Shown one piece after another: positions 10,133-23,500 of a stretch of DNA of 64,000 nucleotides. The notes under the pieces are model-generated. The model was not told the DNA's origin, did not search any database, and saw only the letters and a list, made by a program, of their open reading frames with translations. Origin of the DNA: Holothuria scabra (taxonomy: Eukaryota > Echinodermata > Holothuroidea > Aspidochirotida > Holothuriidae); the NCBI GenBank assembly GCA_037179385.1, contig CM074188.1:23329318-23393317 (forward strand), in the 5' to 3' direction. The translations under genes and the position numbers were made by a program. Each line of letters begins with the position of its first letter. Positions within the stretch are counted from its first letter, which is position 1.

Positions 10133-12660
10133 AAAGGTCTTCAAGTTGAATGAGAGACTAAGGGAAAAGCTACACAAATAATAATTCTGCGACTAAAACT
10201 TCAAAATATTTCTTTCAAATTTAAAGATTTTGCACCCTCTTGCATCGAGACCCTTAAAAACGTAATATTTGTGCCCCTCGAAATGGTTCTCTGACTATGG
10301 GCCTACGTGCAGTTCCTCTCAAAACTTTATAATTTCCTCTTTTTGCAGACAAAAAAAATGTAAGTGTTCTAAATGAGTATCTACAACACCCTCAGTACAT
10401 GCTGTGCAATATTATCTACTTTATATCTTTGGAATTATCTGAAGTCAATCAAAAGATCAGTCACCAATTGAAACATTTGGTTACTTTCCCTCATCAAAAT
10501 GCACAGATGTCGGTTTAAAAGATGACCTACCGGATTCCGTAATGAAAGGGTAGACTTCATGGGAAAATGTCAAACAGAATGTGAATATGTTGATCCAAAT
10601 TAATTCCCGGATATCCCATCAAAGTAATTTCATTATGAAAAAATATGAAATGTAGCTGCTATAACTCTAAAGGTTTGGGGTGACTGTTAATGTCCTTCAG
10701 TGCTGTAAAGATTTGTTGCTCGAATGTGTGAATTTCTAGCATTGTTTTCAGTTCATTTTCTACCGAAACGGTAATTGGCGGTATCAGCCTGCGAGGTGAT
10801 TTTATAATTATTTCTCGACCTCATTGTCAGTATAAGCTGTGTTCCAGGGCAAATTAAAGGTATCGGGCCACTAATTATAAGTCCCATTGACTTACACACT
10901 AAATTTGGCTACTTCCCTGCCCCCTAGCTCGCAGCAGAAGTTTTCAACCAGGACATGCCACCCCTCTGGTCGAAGCTGACAATCTCGGTTTTCATGGCAC
11001 TTGCAAATTTCCATACCATTACCATTGAAATTTTGAGCTAGAGAGCCTTGAATGATAGGGACGTGTCTCCCGCCGTAATAGCTACTCAAAAACGGTATTT
11101 CACAGAGCAGAGTAATACCATAAAAAATGGCACTAAAATTGATCAGATTGCCTTGAATTTTGCACAGTCTGCATTTCAACTCATTGTCTACAAAATCCAA
11201 ATGCAAAATGATCATATTTTGTAAGTAACACAGTCAGAAACAACAGCCCATAAAATTTTTATGGCGCTTTGTCTGTCAGTTAACATTTTCCCGGACATGA
11301 GTATTGGAGTTAGTGGTCCGCTACTTAAAAGCCTCTGAGAATAGTACCGCACACAAGGTTATTTTTTCTGCGGTGTTCTGCACACGTCTCATTTTTCTAT
11401 TGAATAGGCAAGAGCAACGTCGTGCCGTATGCAAAGTTCTTATCTCCGTCAAACCACAAGTAGAACAGTTCCATAGCACGGCTGTTGGAAAGGAGCACAG
11501 AGAAAGAAAATTTCCGTTCTCTGTTATGCGCACGACACTTGTAATTTGCAGTTCTTTTATAGTTGGTTGCTCAAAAGGGAAACCCCAGACGTGAGTCATG
11601 CAAACATGACCTTTGTACTAATGTAGGATCGCGACTTCTCATGTTGGCGTATACCATGGTTCGTTGACTTCCTTGTGAAGCACTACACAAAACTATTGTT
11701 CACTGCCTGAAGCCAATGTCGTGTTTCACTGAAACGGGTTTTGATGACTCGAGCCAAGGCGAGGTAATGTTTATCGTGGACAACAGTATTAGGCCTAGTA
11801 TTGTTTGGATTTAACAGAAACCGACTTATTCTATTTCACATATTTTACGTAACTAGTTTCTTACTATATATCTGAAACGTGGAGGAACGGTAACTGTGAT
11901 GTGAATTACTTTTCACCTCCTTTGAAATATATTTCAAACTTTACCGAGCATTTGGTGACGTAGGCCTACTAGGCATCAGAAGGAGATTAAGAACGTACGG
12001 AGGTCGAGAAATGGCTTAATTACCAAAGAAAAGTGTAAGTAACAGCGGTTTGGGAGTCAGATGAGTTTTTACGGCTCAATTTCTGACCAATTCAAAAGTC
12101 GGGCTGCCGTGTTTTCCAGTTGTGGCTCACTGACTTGTTGTGGCTCACCGACAGATCTGTTGCAAGTCCCTAATTTATCCAAATAAACGCACGTTGAAAT
12201 TGTGCACAATGTCCGGCTATTTTAATACCGTACTTGATTGCACACGTTACAAGTGCGGTCTTCTGAAATTTCTACACACGCTTACTTCTGTTAAGCAACG
12301 TTGCCCTAATTAGTTACGCAATATTTTACTAACGAAAGCTCTAGAAAAATTGAACGCGTGTCTGCTTCATCTCTTCTGGTATGTAGGCAGTCCATCCGGA
12401 AATGATGACAGCATATTTAGGTTCCGTTTAGTAGCGTACGTAAAAGATATTACAAAATCCGACATTCTATAGTCTATGGTGCAAATATGTGGGTTATACA
12501 TCAAGCAGCACAAAACGTGACTCGGCATTGTTGTGACCTTGACTCGGGCTTTTGCTTGGATAAGAAATATGTAATGGAGATCATTGACATAATTTCCAAT
12601 TAAGTGCTTCATAACTCCTGTATAGCTACCACAAACCAGTTGAGCATTACAGGAGTAATT
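10133..12660. other. no gene recognised
   Basis: AT-rich DNA. A degenerate inverted-repeat remnant (10370-10700, matching text near 31740-31860) and a SINE-like fragment (12050-12165) can be seen. An open frame of 96 codons at 11304 has no recognisable content. Confidence 0.4.
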
Positions 12661-12663
12661 TTT

Positions 12664-12761
12664 TATTTCCTACCCCCTCCCCCATCATCGGCGCTATACC
12701 GACGATGGCGGAGGGGGTTCATCGGCGCTATACCGACGATGGGGGAGGGGGTAGGAAATAG
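12664..12761. repeat. GC-rich near-perfect hairpin
   Basis: Arms TATTTCCTACCCCCTCCCCC and its complement enclose two direct copies of ATCGGCGCTATACCGACGAT. The block could fold into a long stem on either strand. It stands out sharply from its AT-rich surroundings. Confidence 0.75.
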
Positions 12762-14326
12762 AATTAACAAGCTTCATGAATTTCACAGGATCCTTTGTGG
12801 CAACATAAGTGAAGTATATATTCTCAATTGACACAGCGCTGTCCTTTGCTTGACATAGAAATACAAAAATGCAGAGTAGCCCAAAATACAAGGAGGGGCT
12901 GAGAGTGTTCTGGTTGCACATTAGGGCCATATTTGCGCACTATGTGCCACGAAGCAATAAACTAGGGTTGTGACTGGATCAGTCTTCACTGGTGTTGTAG
13001 TTGAGACCGACACATTCGAGGCAAAGACGGAGACCGAGGGTAGAAAATCGAAACCGAGACTAACAACAGTTCGAGACCGAGATCTATCTGTTTGTTTTGC
13101 CTCGCATAGTTCTTGGCGAACGTTATGGATACGACACGCCCCTACCCAGACAAGGTCAAAACATTTCCATGGGGCGAATTTTTTCAGGGGAGGGGAAAAT
13201 GTACCAAGTCTTTGGCAAACTTCAGTCTCTAGGGGCGATTTTTTTTCAGCAAAGCTTCTCCCCCACTCGATTGTTTATGTAGGCCTATGCCTATTGTTGC
13301 AGACTTTGTGCGATGAGATTTCTTCAAAAAAATACTAGTCGGAGTCAAGTAATCAGTTACAGTAATTAGTTACATTTACATACATACACAAAATTGGTAG
13401 GATTAATGGACAGGCATGCATTGACAATGTGTTTCGCTCCCACATTATTCTGATTATGCATTTTTTAAACTAAAAACATTTTTCTTAGGACAAATACATA
13501 TTGATTCGAAACCAGTAAAGATTGAGACTAGGAAGTACTGGTGTGGATGAGCATGAGTTTTAGACAGCTGTTATGCGGTGGGAGTTGATGGACTAAAAAT
13601 AGACAAGAAGAATTTGAAGCGTCTATGTGAAGAATATTAATAACTATAACCTTAAATTTTAACTTGTAAAGCCTGTTGCCAAACCTTAACGAAACTCCTC
13701 CTTACAAAGAACACGACAGCGTTTGATGATGAGTTTCGGAGACTGTGCAGTCGTGGTCATGCATGCCTAGGCTCTTCCTCACTCGTTTCTCCTGTAGTGG
13801 TTTTGAACCTCGGGTTCAGTTGTATTGAGAAAACGGTTTTGCTTCTGTAATCATGTTGACTATAATCTGATACTTTGGACGTCTTCTCTCTCAGCCTCTA
13901 GTATGTCTCAGGCTCTCTGGGATTGTTAAATATTTTTATATCAGACCTTAACAATAGGGATTACGAGCGGGTTCCAACATGTCCAAAGCTGGGCACAATG
14001 CACTTAATAAGCAAGGCCGGCTTTGTATGCTCTTGGCGGATCAATTAGTTGACAATGATTGCAAGAATTACGAACTGTAGCCTAATCCTTGCGACAATTT
14101 TACACCAACCTGCAGCTAGGGAGCACCTAAAACAATATACTCCTGGGAAAATGCCATGGCGACGGACCTGCATAAATGCACCGGCAACCTTACAACCTTA
14201 TAAGGGTCATTTGTTTGTGAATTGAAGAAGTATGTGTTTGTGTGGGGGATGGGGTTAGTGGATGGGTTGATGGGGATGTTTCCTTTCCGATAGATGCTGC
14301 TTACCACACGGTCCTGTCGTCTGCAG
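12762..14326. other. no gene recognised
   Basis: A GAGACCGAG-rich stretch at about 13000-13085 is imperfectly repetitive. A 122-codon plus-strand frame overlaps it and shows no protein-family features. Confidence 0.4.
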
Positions 14327-14741
14327 TACACTCTAAAATCAAAAGAGTGAACTTAGTCACTCTTTGATCGAGTGAAAAGTGTAAATTCCCTCCATTAGAG
14401 TGATAATTCACTCCAAGAGGAGTGAAGTTACCTCCAAAAAGAGTGAAGTTCACTCCAAAAAGAGTGAAATTCCCTTAAAACGAGCGAAGTTTCACTCTTG
14501 ACGGAGTGCCCACAGTGATCGCTCTTAAAAAAAAAGAGCGATCATTGCAGGCACTCGTGGAATAGTGAATTTTCCCTCTTCCTCTAGTGAATTTCACTCT
14601 TTTTGGAGGGAACTTCACTCTTTTTTGGGGGGGGGGGGAACTTCACTCCTCATGGAGTGAATTATCACTCTAATGGAGTGAATTTACACTTTTCACTCGA
14701 TCAAAGAGTGAATAAGTTCACTCTTTTGATTTTAGAGTGTA
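14327..14741. mobile_element. foldback miniature element, 415 bp
   Basis: Ends are TACACTCTAAAATC and its complement GATTTTAGAGTGTA, and nearly the whole element is an inverted repeat. The inside is built of alternating GAGTGAA and TTCACTC words. The flanking TA suggests a Tc1/mariner-type target duplication. It lies in the intergenic DNA upstream of metallothionein copy 2. Confidence 0.85.
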
Positions 14742-16663
14742 TGGGGGTCCATGTTATCCGTCATACTTTAATGTGACATCAAATCAATCATAATTATACA
14801 TTTTTTTTTGTAGGAGGGCCGTCAAACTTACAAAGGAGAAAGACAGTGACGAGCACCGTCATAAATAATATGTATCAGGGTACACCGTTACGTTACATTG
14901 GTTATAACTTGACTTCGCATATTGACTAAACAACTTTATATCGCACTGTGGGTATACTTGTTTTCCTTCTCAACACCAGGGTGGGTGGGGGCGGTTGCAT
15001 GCCGGCCAATCACTATAATTAGAGCCCGCCTCCGACCATTTTGATACAAGACCCTTTCAATCATGACATGATTAGGCATATGACTATATTTATGGCATAT
15101 ATTCAGGTAGACCGACAACTCCTTTATCTGCGCATTTACCTACGGTTCGTAATAGGCCCGCCACGTTCAAAATATTTTCGATCCTACCATTAAGTAGTGG
15201 GTTTGCAAACGTTTATTCCTTAGTATTCTATATCTTAACCCCAATTCACCAAAGTTTCAGGACTACCAAAATTTTATTTTTAAGTGAGAGTTGACTGTAT
15301 TTAAGCTATGTGATGTTTTGTTGCTGGATTGATTTATCATTTATACATGTACCGGTACAGAATTACGGTTTTAAAGACATTTTCCGGAGGCAAAATTCAT
15401 GTTCAATATATAGAATATGGAGAAAATTGTCTCTTTCAGAATCTGAAACTGCATCTAAATACAATATAGGCTAGGGTTCCGAAGATACAAATTTTCAAAG
15501 TGATGTATTTTTTTTTCGGCTTGAGACTTGGTTCATTATGGGAAACCTGGGATGTCGTCGTGGTATATTAATTTGACATTAAATCAAACAAATTTATAGT
15601 TCTGATGCCGCTGCAGCCAATATTAATTAAGCGACATTGTTTGCTTTCACCCTACATGTGATGTAGAGAAATGCTAGATCTACAGGAAAATATACTCAAA
15701 CATTCCAATACTACCGAATTTCAAGGACAAACAAGGCATTCAGTTCCATAGGCCTAATAAAAAACACACAATGTTCCCACATTACATAAATTTCTGTGGG
15801 TTTCTTAAGCAGTAAAGATATTCTTTTACAAAAATAACCAGTTCTTAAAGTGGGTTATCTCGAGGAAAATGGAATTGAAACAGGATTTAGATATGGTGTG
15901 AAATGCGTTTGTTCTCCTTATGACAGTATGACAACCACGTGAAAAGGCACTGGAATATGCTTTTAATACCTTCTATATACAATATTATACATTATCTTTA
16001 AGCATCATAAAGATGCCAACTTCTGGTGGTATTTTTTTTTTTTAAATGGAACCGTGGAAGCATACCTCATTCAAAGGTATTACTGTTCCTACAGAGGTGT
16101 AGCCGCTTTTTCTCCCTTCCCGTAGACCTTTCCCCCATGTCGTGCTTCCAAACCCTTCTATGACACAATCCTGGCCTCGCTTCTGTGTTCCTATCACAAA
16201 CGCTTCAGGTTGTTCCCTTCAATCCGTTAGAAGGAAATAACCGAGTTCGTTTCACCACAGAGAAACCAACTTTCGGTTCTAGCCTGTGCACACGGTACTA
16301 CTGCCTGAGTTATGCATATGCACTAATCTGCTTCGATCCCATCCAATTATCTATCTCACTGATTTGTGGTCTGTCTGTAAACTACGTGATAGGCCAACAG
16401 TAAAACACAAAGGTCATTCTATGCCTACCATGGCGCATTCAGTGGACTTACGGTATTCTATACGAACCTTGTCTGGAAATGAGACCGCCAAGAATTAGTA
16501 TGTCCATGATCATGTCTCTCACGCGTGGCGTGATCGAAGGAGCGGTTTCGTCGGGTGGGTGGGGGAGGGGGAGATGTCCGAATTCGAAAATTTTGGGAAC
16601 AGGCTGCATTTCCTTAAACTGCACGGGGGCCAAACATTAATGTTGCTACACAATGTTACCCAA
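14742..16663. other. no gene recognised
   Basis: AT-rich intergenic DNA. Text at about 16085-16180 (cccccatgtcgtgcttccaaa..tgacacaatcctggc) is related to the element end at 60040-60094. Confidence 0.4.
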
Positions 16664-16823
16664 CAGGCGCGGATCCAAGGGGGCTTCGCACGGCCCAAGC
16701 TCTTCCTTTTACGCGACATCAACAATAAAACATATGGGAAATTAGCATGCAACTCCCTACCACCCCCTTCTCTCCCTTGTTAAAGTCAGCTCCCCATCAG
16801 TTTCATGTCTGAATCCGCGCCTG
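16664..16823. mobile_element. hAT-like miniature element, 160 bp
   Basis: Ends CAGGCGCGGATCC and GAATCCGCGCCTG are inverted with one mismatch. The length is typical of non-autonomous hAT derivatives. A clean 8-base target duplication is not seen. Confidence 0.6.
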
Positions 16824-17320
16824 TCCAAGGCCTATGAACTGAAACTCTCTCTATTTTAGAGTTGAAGAGATTATATTGGAGAAAGTTTGAAATTTGAAAA
16901 ATGGAATTTTATGACAGAAAATTTAAGAAAATAGCACTGTAGTTGCCGGGGTCAACTTGATGATCTGGTGTCACCAGGGATCTGACAACTCCCTGTGTCA
17001 AATATGGTATATATCCGATTTTTCAGTGTCATTTCCATGCAGAGCTCGGGATATTTGAAGCTTTTGATGAAAAGAATTCGGAATTTCATAAAAGAAGAGC
17101 TGGGAAAACTACACTGCAGTTCACTGGTATCACAAATGGCGAATTTCCGAAGTTTCCATTTTCAGAGTCAGTGCCCCCCCCCCCCCCACCTCCTGTAGCT
17201 ACGCCATTTTATAATTAGGCTTATTTCTCGACCTTATTGGCAGTGTAAGCTGGACAGAAAGTTTGTCTGCTCTCTGTGCTGAAGAGAAGAGAACTTTTCG
17301 AGCAGTGCTAAATATTGTTT

Positions 17321-17402
17321 TGCGCACGATACAATTTTTGCAGACTTTTTACAGTCACATGCGAAAATGCACACGATACAAACAAAGATTTTTCCATATA
17401 AT
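17321..17402 (+). promoter_or_regulatory. metallothionein copy 2 promoter: two MREs and a TATA-like box
   Basis: TGCGCAC (17321-17327) and TGCACAC (17368-17374) both fit the metal response element core TGCRCNC bound by MTF-1, and both are followed by GATACAA. A TATA-like ATATAAT lies at 17396-17402, which would put the start of transcription near 17425 and leave about 100 untranslated bases before the ATG at 17525. Another match on the opposite strand (17647-17653) lies in intron 1. Function is inferred from motif and position. Confidence 0.6.
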
Positions 17403-17524
17403 CACGCAGCATCGCGACGGATTAACAATTTGGTGCACTATCGCCGACGATTTCGCAGTACGTCAAAGACCATCACAAGTCTTTCTATCAAATCTATCAA
17501 ATAGTCGGTTTTCAAACTCTCATC

Positions 17525-17558
17525 ATGCCTAACGAAGCTAAGTGCAAGTGCTGTGTGG
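17525..17558 (+). CDS. metallothionein copy 2, coding exon 1
   Basis: ATG followed by CCTAACGAAGC and three cysteine codons, then donor gtaagt at 17559. It leaves one base of a split codon that the exon 2 acceptor completes as glutamate. Confidence 0.82.
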
Positions 17559-20500
17559 GTAAGTTCTTGTTTCCAGTTTATCTAAAGCAAGCCTGGGCAG
17601 AAGTAATTCTCTGAAGGCACTGAGTGATTGTCGTGCTATGTTGAATGTGTGCATTCGATCCTCTCAACAATTACTGACTTGAATAAATGTTGCATAACGA
17701 AGGTTAGGCCTAACAATTACGGATTAGGTCTATAGCTTAGTTAATACTAAATACTATCCACCAAACCGAATGCATTGTTTTGTCCACACTGAAGTCAAAG
17801 CAGGTTGATATACTTTTTTACGTTTACCCAATTTAATAGCATTTAAACCCCCGCATGTAGCCAACGGTTGATTCTTGAAGGTGGAAATCACATTCTGTGC
17901 TCCATTTATTTTCGCTGTTGTCAGGGGGAGCATTTTTGTGCTATCTGGTTGCTTTCATCAACACAGCTCTACTGAGTGCAGGAAATTAGTCAGTTTTACA
18001 ACTTATATGGAGGAGTGTTCCACTTCCAGCCAACATAATAACATAATACAAATTTAAAGCAAATTTTTGAAGATATCTGATTAAAACTTCAACAGATTCA
18101 AGATAAGACTTCACAGATTCAGCATTGATAGCTTTAAGGGGCATTTCATCTTTAGTTGTAGAATATTAAAGTTGCATGCATGAAATTCCACCCATCCATG
18201 CTACAGCAACCACAGGGAATGTATGATTTTGTTGCTGCAGGGCGTGTGACTATAAGTTGCCACCCAGGGATTGTTCTCACCAATGTAGAATTCTGTGAGA
18301 TATTAATACATCCAACGGCATGAGAAAACTTTTAAGATCAAGAGCAGTTTGGTTATGCCTCAAACTTAATTTAGACTGACTACCAGAAAGTCAAAAAGTC
18401 TTTGTTTGATTCCATACCTTGATTATGGTTTTTACAATTGGAAGGCAATCATTGGTAATTACCTAGGGTAGAGGCACTAGTATTCAACCCCCCTCCAGTA
18501 TTCAACCCCCTAAGATATAATTCTCCATTTCTCAGTGAACTAAGGCTCCATCCCACGTAAAAATTATACCAAAGGTGAAAACAACTTCTCTGCTTAATTG
18601 CCATCCACTTCTGTGAAACTGATTTGCAGTTAAATACCTTTTGGAGATATCTGTATGCAAGAATTTGGGGAATTTTTTGGAAAATAGCTATTCTTAAAAG
18701 GTCATATAAGGCAAGATGGTTTAAATCAAAGGAATAATTTTCTGTCATCCATTTAAAAACGGATTTCAAGGCTAATATTTCATCATTGTAGCAATTTATA
18801 AACAAATTTTAGGACCATAGTGAAATTACGGAAAATTTGGAGGGAAATTTTTAGAGGGTTGAATACTGGTGCCGCAATCTTTATCTGCTACCCAGTATTC
18901 AACCCCCCTAGTGCATTTATGGAACCAAAGATGTTGTGAATGAAATCCAGTATGATTTCTGGTCATTTCTCAAAGAAGTCACTAATGTTTAGTTATTTAG
19001 CATAGTTCTGTAAAAATATTCTGGGTCTTTTAGAAAATATTGTAGAATCAATAGTTTATTACTGAAAGGTGTGTTATTTGCCCCTACTGACCTAATAAAA
19101 GCAAACAGACATAACAACAAGGTGAAATTTCCCTCCAAATTGCATCAAAAAATTGTTCAAGAATCAAATACTGAACAAAAGTAATGAAGGTAGTTTATAT
19201 TTCCATCTTGGTAACATTTTATCTAAATTGTACTTTATGGAATCATTTTTTGGGGTATAATGATCGGGGGTTGAGTACTGGACCCCAAAATTGAAAACTA
19301 GTGACAGGGGGTTGAATACTGGGTAGGCAAATCCAAACTTTTATGATGAGCTTTTTCTGAAAAAAAAAGACTAATATTGATGGTAACATGTTAGCCATCA
19401 TAATATCTTACAAAAACATTTTGAGACATATGATTCCACTTTACCTGGGGGAAAAAATTTCAAGAAATTCCTTAAAGGGTTGAATACTGGTTCCTCTATT
19501 CCAACTCAAAACTACTAACTGTAGTAGGCCTATACTATAGTGCTTAGCAATACATAGGTTAGTCAGCAATATTCCAGGCCAACTTCAAAGCTTGTTATTA
19601 ACAAGCACATGAAGCACAGTCATCATAGCAGATTAAAGTTGGCCTAGATTGTTTATGAACTCAGGACCTGTGACCAATTCACTTCCAAAGATAACTACCA
19701 TAAACAGAATATCACCTGCAAGTATCAAAATGATAGGCCTTCAACTCAAGTTAAATATTAACTGATGGTCCCCCTACAGATGGGCGATCAAACACCATAT
19801 TCCAGGATAGGCCTTCTGCAAAGAAAACACTGACATTGCTGTGACAAACAATTAACAATGTAGGCTTTAAGAAAACCTGTTAAGCATTTTTCAGATTTTC
19901 ATAAAATGGGCCAAATTTTCACATCAGACCTTAGACCATTTTTAAATTATAGAATGAGCAAAATATTAGCAATGTTCTAAAGAATCAAAAGAAGAAAGAA
20001 GCATTTTGCAGGATATCACAAAATTAGCCACAGGTTGCCTATAAAGGACCTTGGGCCAAAAATTCCAGAAAACTTTGCCATATTGAAAAAAAAAAAAACC
20101 CTTCAGCCTATCTTTCGCCCAGAACCCCAAATTTCTGTACACTATGAAGGTGCCAATATTCGATCATCACTGCAAACACCTCCCTGCTGCAAACTACCAA
20201 TTAACATTTTATAAAAAAAAACATGTCAGGAGGAGAAGCATTTTACAGAAATTAGTACAAGAAAGCTAAAATTAAAGGCTAATGATTCCTTGCCACTTAA
20301 ATGTAAGTCTTTTGTTTTGGGGTATGATGAAAAGAGAAACGTAGGCATGCATGATGGGGTGTGTGTACTTGTGTGCATGTGTGTGTGCGTGTGTTTGTGA
20401 CTGCTTGTTTTCATGATATCTTAAGACGGGAAGATCAGACAATTCTCAAACTTGGCACACAGATGCCCCATAGTGAGAGGAAGAAGCCTATTTTTTGGTG

Positions 20501-23500
20501 GAGGTCAAAGGTCATCTAGAGTTGCAGGGGTCAAACTGGAAAAACCTTGTTTACACGATATCTCAAACTAGAAAGCTTGGGTCAGTTTCACATGTGATAT
20601 AACAATGTATTATAGTAGGAAAAAGAACTCTGTCAATTTTGGTATAGGTCAAAGGTTATCTTGGGTAACTAGGAGGTCAAACTCCAAAAAGTTGACATAG
20701 TATCTCAAGGTAGGAAGCTTGGATTAATTTCAAACTTGATGTGCATGCATTTATGATGGCACGCAGAACCCCATCGATTTTGGTACAGGTGGAAGGAAAA
20801 TTTGCAAAGTATTTGCTATTAACCTTTGGTGACCTTAAATGACCTTTGACCTCCAATCCACCAAACAATAGGGTCCTTCTACTTAGTGGGCAATCCACAG
20901 GTCAAGTATGAAATCCCTTACTGTTACCCTCCATGAGATATGTTTACGAGGTTTTGACCCTCTGACCTCTGCTGGCCCTCAAATTACCTTTGACCTCAAA
21001 CAAAACCAATAGACCCATTCACCCTTCAGCCTCTGGTTGACATCAAAGAACATGCAGGGGAACAATGGGCCGCACCTTCAGTCTTTCATGTGCAGTGATC
21101 TTGTGATTGCATGCAGAATGTAGATGAATTAGAATCTATTAGAAAAATGTATGCTTACCTTATCAATACTGTTACCAAGCAGCCATGACATCATTTGTTT
21201 GTAAACAGGAATGAGTCTATAGGGTTCATGTACCTGATATGACCATGCACTGCACATGTTAAGTATGAGATTGCTCACAATTATCTAACTTAAGATACCA
21301 CGTTCACAAGAAATTCCCAAGGTATTTACTATTGACCTCAGGTGACCTAAAATGACCTTTGACCTCCATCAACAATGATAGGGTACATCTACTAAGTATG
21401 GGCAATGATGTCCAGGCCAATTATGAGATCCCTCTGAACATTACCCTCCTTGAGGTTTGCTTAGGTCAGATGTAGTTATACGGCCCACTCTCCAACCAGT
21501 TGGTTAAAGTCAAGCTGGCCACTGCCTATATTGGTTATGCTGAGCACCGCAAACAGTGGCAGAAGGTTTTGTTGTTGAAGGGTTGGTTTTTAAAGTCCCC
21601 CTCCTTGAGGTTTTGACTTTCTGACCTTTGGTGACCTAAATGACCTTTGACCTGAACCAATAAAAATAGAGTTCATTAACCTGGTATGACCATTGCACAT
21701 GCTAAGTATGAGATCCCTCACAATTATCTAACTGGAGATATCATGTTTACAAGAAATTCACAAGTTATTTAATATTTGACCTCTAATGACCCCACATGAC
21801 TTGTGCAGAGCTGCCAAGTCTTCCTGATTCTGCAGAAAGACTTCCTGAAAATTTCACCTTCAAAGATGCAAACTACAAAGTCTTCCTGATTGAGAACAGA
21901 ATTTCCTCATTGAATTACACACAAATCCCTGAAACCTTCCTGATTCATGAGGTGAATCTTGCTGATTTCAAGACCTCAGTGTTGGCAGCTCTGCTTGTGA
22001 ATTCTGCCAAAACCAATATAGTGACCATCTACTTAGTACTGCTAACACACACACTAAATATGAGCACAGTGTCATGTACCCTTCATGAGATACCTTGTTT
22101 ACATTTTGACCATTGGTGATCCCAAATGACCTCTGACCTCCACCAAAAACAATCTACTCAATATGGCCAACCCACACACACGCTATGAGATAGTCACATT
22201 TACCCTTCTTGAAATTTTGTGGTTACAAGCAAAAGCATCACATTCACACACATGACATCACCATCCTATTGATTTCCTGCCTGTCATTGGCAAGGAATCA
22301 AAAATGGGTCAAAAGGCCCATATGGGACCTTGGACCAAAACTTTCAGACAACACCATAGCAGATCAATAGCCACACTGTGAAAGGCAGTCAACTATTCTT
22401 AAAACTAATCGAAGGGGGGATATTGGCACCTTTGCAATATTTTTCAAAATGGTCCCTGGGGGCACGTCTTAGGTCCTGTACCCTAAACAGTTGTAGGCTA
22501 CACTGTGAGGGTATCACTAGGCAAGTATTGCAGTGAAAAGCCATCAAAAATTTGAAAAGAATTGTAGGAGGTTGAGCATTTTGCAGGATTTCATACAATA
22601 GGCAATAGGGCCCACATGGGCCTATACACCTATTTACTAAAACCTAGAATACCCTAAATAGACTACTTACCCAATCACTAGTATGACAGGCAGTCAACCT
22701 CTGTTTAAATCTAGCTGAAGGAATGACCAGTAACTATGCAGTCTTTCACATATTCTACCCTTGGGCCCATGGGACCTTAAATTTCTGCACAGGGTTTGAA
22801 GGTACCACTATTAAACTTGATTTTATGTCAAACTATCAACATTGTGCAAAAAATTTGTAGTTAGCACCCTAAATTTATTTTCATGAGACGGTCTGTAGGG
22901 CCCTCAAAGGGCCTTGGACTGACACCTCCAGATATACAGATCACTAACCAAGCATCATTTATACAGGTCAAATCTTATGACACTAATTGGGACAAAATAG
23001 TTAGGGGACACGTTAAGCACAATTTTGCATGATTTGACCACAAGGCCTATCTTAAAACTTAGAGTCATAATTCCTAAACATCCTGAAGTGGTCTCTTACA
23101 CAGAATTATTACTCAAACCAGCAACATTGCACAGTACAAGAGAATCTGTAGGGATAGAAGCATTTTGCAGATCTTCATAAAGTGGGTCCCTTGGAATAAA
23201 AGTATTATAGTTCAGCTGCCAGACATATATTGACTGAGGGGTGGTTTTGTATACCCTGAAATAAAACTGATATAGGAAAGCATGGACCAAAATTTACATT
23301 GTCTTGAAATGAGAAATTCATGAAGTTTGCAGCAAGATCAGAAAGATTGCCCCGAGCAGGGCTCGATAAAAAGGGTGCTTGAATGCCCTAGGGCATCTTG
23401 TCTTACGGCATGGGCAACAAATTTATATATCGCACAGCAGAACATGCCCAACTGGGCACTTTAAGTAGCCGCCAAAAACACTCTATAGTGCAGATGGTGA

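Noticed and set aside
11304..11599. Overlapping frames of 96 and 92 codons, with MRE-like TGCACAC and TGCGCAC nearby, as a second metallothionein promoter or exon
   Set aside because: No metallothionein first exon follows, and similarity to 17300-17520 is limited to the short motifs.
18449..18805. Minus-strand frame of 118 codons as a transposase
   Set aside because: No transposase motif recognised; it sits across the end of a short inverted-repeat element and is probably chance.
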